Positions 6,466 through 8,540 of a DNA stretch of 8,540 nucleotides are shown in pieces. The stretch is from Acidimicrobiia bacterium (lineage in GTDB: Bacteria > Actinomycetota > Acidimicrobiia > IMCC26256 > PALSA-555). A program made the position numbers and the translations under genes. Where the stretch lies: positions 1 to 8,540 of the forward strand of contig JAFMJM010000096.1 of assembly GCA_017853455.1 (NCBI GenBank). The letters run 5' to 3'. The first letter of the stretch is position 1. Each line of letters starts with the position of its first letter. The notes beneath the pieces are model-generated. The model worked only from the letters and a program-made list of their open reading frames with translations. It was not told the DNA's origin and ran no database searches.

Positions 6466-6960
6466 TCACCGCCGGGCCGGGTCGGGATCGCCGACCGCCC
6501 AGTGGGCGAAGGGGAACACCGGGATCGCCAGCAGGGCGTCGTAGGCCGCCGCGATCACCACCACGACCACGGTGTGCCCCGTGAACAGGTCGTCCTGGCC
6601 CGCGATGGCGGCGATCACGACCCACAGGGCTCCCCCGAGCAACCCGGCCACCCCGGCGAGCACCGGCGCCACGAACCGGCTCGAGCGGAGCATCCCGCTC
6701 TGGAACACACCGACCCCGAAGCCCACCAGGCAGAACGCCAGAGCCGACACCCCGAACGGTGAGGCCAGGAAGCAGTCGATCACCAGCCCGGCGACGAACC
6801 CGAACGCTGCGCCGACCTCCGCACCGCGGTGGTAGGCGACCGCGACCGTGGCGACGAGGAGCAGGTCGGGCGCGGCACCGAACACGCGCAGGCTCGGGAA
6901 CAGCGCCGTCTGCAGGACGACCAGCGTGACGATCAGGAGGAACCAGCGCACGGCGCGCAT
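6466..6960 (-). CDS. mreD: Rod shape-determining protein MreD
   Basis: A 164-residue, strongly hydrophobic integral membrane protein with about five membrane segments (roughly 5-23, 31-44, 48-66, 70-88, 97-120 and 128-150, some possibly merged). It links MreC and the RodA-PBP2 synthase to MreB filaments. The MreD pattern is clear: AAPDLLLVATVAVAYHRG (29-46), GAAFGFVAGLVIDC (50-63) and SPFGVSALAF (67-76). The open frame continues upstream to 7128, but that extension is Arg/Thr/Ser-rich shadow of mreC, so ATG 6960-6958 is the start. It lies 10 nt after the mreC stop, with a weak GGGTGA about 10 nt ahead that spans that stop. Length matches the family. Sequence conservation is low in MreD generally, but topology, motifs and position between mreC and mrdA make the call safe. 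Confidence 0.93.
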   Translation of the reverse strand: MRAVRWFLLIVTLVVLQTALFPSLRVFGAAPDLLLVATVAVAYHRGAEVGAAFGFVAGLVIDCFLASPFGVSALAFCLVGFGVGVFQSGMLRSSRFVAPVLAGVAGLLGGALWVVIAAIAGQDDLFTGHTVVVVVIAAAYDALLAIPVFPFAHWAVGDPDPARR

Positions 6961-6970
6961 CGGACCGCGA

Positions 6971-7810
6971 TCACCCGCCGGCCCGGGGCGGCCAGTGCAG
7001 CGCCTTGACGAACACCAGGGCGTCGAGGTCGACGACGGGAGCCACGAAGATGTCGGGGTCGAGGTCGCCACGGTTGCGGTCGATGCTGGCCACCCGCCCC
7101 ACCGCCAGGTCGGGCGGGTAGGCGGCACCGTCGGTCCCGGCCGTGAAGACCAACTCCCCCACGGAGATGTCGGCCCGCGGATTGCCGAGGAAGTTCAGCC
7201 GCATCAGCCGGTCACCGGAGCGGCCCTGGGTGATGGCCTGGTCCTTGCTCTTCTCGGTGCGGACCCCGACCCCGAGGCCCGGGCTGTCGATGAGCGTCAC
7301 GGTGGCGGTCGACCGACTGGTGGCCGTCACCTTGCCCACGAGGGCCTCGGTTCCGGACACGACCGGCATCCCGACCACCAGTCCCTGGGCCGCCCCCTTG
7401 TTCAGGACGATCGTCCGCTCGAAGTTGCCGGGCGGGCCACCGACGACGCGGGCGGCGACACCGGTCGCGTCCTCGATGTTCGGGAGGTCGAGCAGCTGCT
7501 CGAGGTTGCCGACCTCCTGACCGATCGCCCGCTCCTTCGACAGCGATCCCTCGAGACGCGACACCCGCGCCCGCAGGCGCGCGTTCTCGGCCCGCAGGTC
7601 ACCGACCTCGGCGACCCCGTCGAAGACGTCGGCGACCGGCCGGAACGCACTGCGGACCCCCCGCTGCAGCGGCGCGACGACGTCGCGGGCCGCGCTGCGG
7701 ACCGACCTCACGACGCCCGAACTCCCCGAGATCGTGATCAGCACCAGCGAGGTGACGACCAGGAGGACGAGGATCGGTCGCCGCCGCGACTCGCTCCGGT
7801 AGACGGCCAC
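6971..7810 (-). CDS. mreC: Rod shape-determining protein MreC
   Basis: A 279-residue bitopic protein that scaffolds the elongasome outside the membrane and activates PBP2. A short basic cytoplasmic tip (residues 1-11) precedes one membrane helix (~12-28). A charged, heptad-like coiled coil follows (~66-108, VGDLRAENARLRARVSRLEG at its core). The rest is the double beta-barrel MreC domain (~112-272). The conserved run IVLNKGAAQGLVVGMPVV (134-151) followed by ALVGKV (156-161) is diagnostic, as is AVGRVASIDR near 236-245. Length is typical for the family, with only a short tail after the barrel. The start is GTG 7810-7808, 11 nt after the mreB stop; no strong Shine-Dalgarno sequence is visible, so translation may be coupled to mreB. 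Confidence 0.95.
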   Translation of the reverse strand: MAVYRSESRRRPILVLLVVTSLVLITISGSSGVVRSVRSAARDVVAPLQRGVRSAFRPVADVFDGVAEVGDLRAENARLRARVSRLEGSLSKERAIGQEVGNLEQLLDLPNIEDATGVAARVVGGPPGNFERTIVLNKGAAQGLVVGMPVVSGTEALVGKVTATSRSTATVTLIDSPGLGVGVRTEKSKDQAITQGRSGDRLMRLNFLGNPRADISVGELVFTAGTDGAAYPPDLAVGRVASIDRNRGDLDPDIFVAPVVDLDALVFVKALHWPPRAGG

Positions 7811-7821
7811 GGCGCGTCCGG

Positions 7822-8540
7822 TCAGTCGCCCGAACTGCTGACCAGGACCTGACGCAGCGTGTCGAACTGCTCGAGGCAGTACCCCGATCCGAGGACCACC
7901 GAGTACAGGGGGTTCTCGGCCACCCGCACCGGCATGCCGGTCTCGGCCTGGATCACCCGGTCGAGGCCGAGGAGCATCGCGCCACCGCCCGCCAGGACGA
8001 TGCCGCGCTCCATGATGTCGGCGGCCAGCTCGGGCGGGGTCTTGTCGAGGGTGACCTTGACGGCGTCGACGATGGCCGCCACCGGCTCCTCGACCGCCTC
8101 ACGGATCTCGGCGGTCGAGACCACCACCGTCTTGGGCAGGCCGGTCACGAGGTCGCGGCCGCGGATCTCGGCGTAGAGCTCCTCCTCGAGGGGGTACGCC
8201 GACGCCAGCTTGGTCTTGACCTCCTCGGCGGTGCGCTCACCGAGGGCGAGCGAGTACTCGCGCTTCATGAAGTCGAGGATCGCCTCGTCGAACTCGTCGC
8301 CGGCGATGCGACTCGACTCGCTGGCAACGATGCCGCCGAGGGAGATGACCGCGACCTCGGTGGTTCCACCACCGATGTCGACGATCATGTTGCCGGCCGG
8401 CTCGTGCACGGGGAGTCCGGCGCCGATCGCGGCAGCCATCGGCTCCTCGATGACCATCGCGGGCTTCCGGGCGCCGGCGAACTCGGCGGCCTCCTGCACG
8501 GCCCGCCGCTCGACGCCGGTGACGCCCGACGGGATGCAGA
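7822..8540 (-). CDS. mreB: Rod shape-determining protein MreB, C-terminal two-thirds (start beyond window edge)
   Basis: The bacterial actin homologue that forms membrane-bound filaments directing elongasome movement. The frame is open across the right edge; 238 residues are present, so about 105 N-terminal residues, with the first phosphate-binding loop, are missing. Visible actin-fold elements in order are CIPSGVTGVERRAVQEAA at the edge, IEEPMAAAIGAGLPV, the phosphate-2 loop DIGGGTTEVAVISLGG, FMKREYSLALGERTAEEVK, and the adenosine-binding segment GIVLAGGGAMLLGLD. The last residues (YCLEQFDTLRQVLVSSSGD) form a slightly longer, Ser-rich end. A GTG at 8499 is an internal Val codon, not the start. 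Gene order and motifs separate it from FtsA, DnaK or ParM. Confidence 0.97.
   Translation of the reverse strand, partial: CIPSGVTGVERRAVQEAAEFAGARKPAMVIEEPMAAAIGAGLPVHEPAGNMIVDIGGGTTEVAVISLGGIVASESSRIAGDEFDEAILDFMKREYSLALGERTAEEVKTKLASAYPLEEELYAEIRGRDLVTGLPKTVVVSTAEIREAVEEPVAAIVDAVKVTLDKTPPELAADIMERGIVLAGGGAMLLGLDRVIQAETGMPVRVAENPLYSVVLGSGYCLEQFDTLRQVLVSSSGD

Noticed and set aside
3116..6544. A 1142-codon open frame on the plus strand opposite rodA and mrdA
   Set aside because: It is exactly antisense to two well-recognised genes, is dominated by Arg, Gly, Asp, Val and His, and shows no domain. GC-rich third positions remove stops from the complementary frame, so it is a composition artefact.
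6961..7128. Upstream extension of mreD into mreC
   Set aside because: The extra sequence is an out-of-frame reading of the MreC barrel; the membrane protein begins at ATG 6960.

Overview
The window is one head-to-tail gene cluster, all on the minus strand. Read from the right edge to the left it encodes MreB (5' end missing), MreC, MreD, the class B penicillin-binding protein PBP2/MrdA, RodA, a TIGR03960-type B12-binding-domain radical SAM protein, its TIGR03936/DUF2344 partner, and the first ~104 codons of what is probably an RNase E/G-family ribonuclease. The DNA is very GC-rich with G/C-loaded third codon positions. That composition, GTG starts on several genes and this gene order (known from Streptomyces and other Actinobacteria, where the ribonuclease is followed by rplU, rpmA and obg) point to a high-GC actinobacterium that kept a full mreBCD set. 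A deep lineage such as Acidimicrobiia is plausible, but that placement is inference.

Region 1 (about 3146-8540) is the elongasome: MreB filaments, the MreC/MreD membrane partners, the SEDS glycosyltransferase RodA and its cognate transpeptidase PBP2. Together they build lateral or otherwise dispersed peptidoglycan. mreB-mreC and mreC-mreD are 11 and 10 nt apart. A 113-nt gap carrying two inverted repeats precedes mrdA. mrdA and rodA are 33 nt apart and lie in the same reading frame.

Region 2 (about 1-3145) holds the radical SAM pair and the ribonuclease start. The 134-nt gap after rodA contains a 9-bp GC-only stem-loop, an overlapping 14-bp palindrome, and a TAGCAT -10-like element ending 7 nt before the radical SAM ATG. 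This suggests a separate, possibly leaderless transcript for region 2. The DUF2344 gene overlaps the radical SAM gene by 11 nt, and the ribonuclease ATG follows 18 nt later behind the only clear Shine-Dalgarno sequence in the window.

I see no mobile element, tRNA, rRNA, CRISPR array or sign of horizontal transfer, and no gene-free stretch longer than about 135 nt. No new multi-gene system is evident. The least understood part is the conserved radical SAM/DUF2344 pair, whose substrate I do not know.
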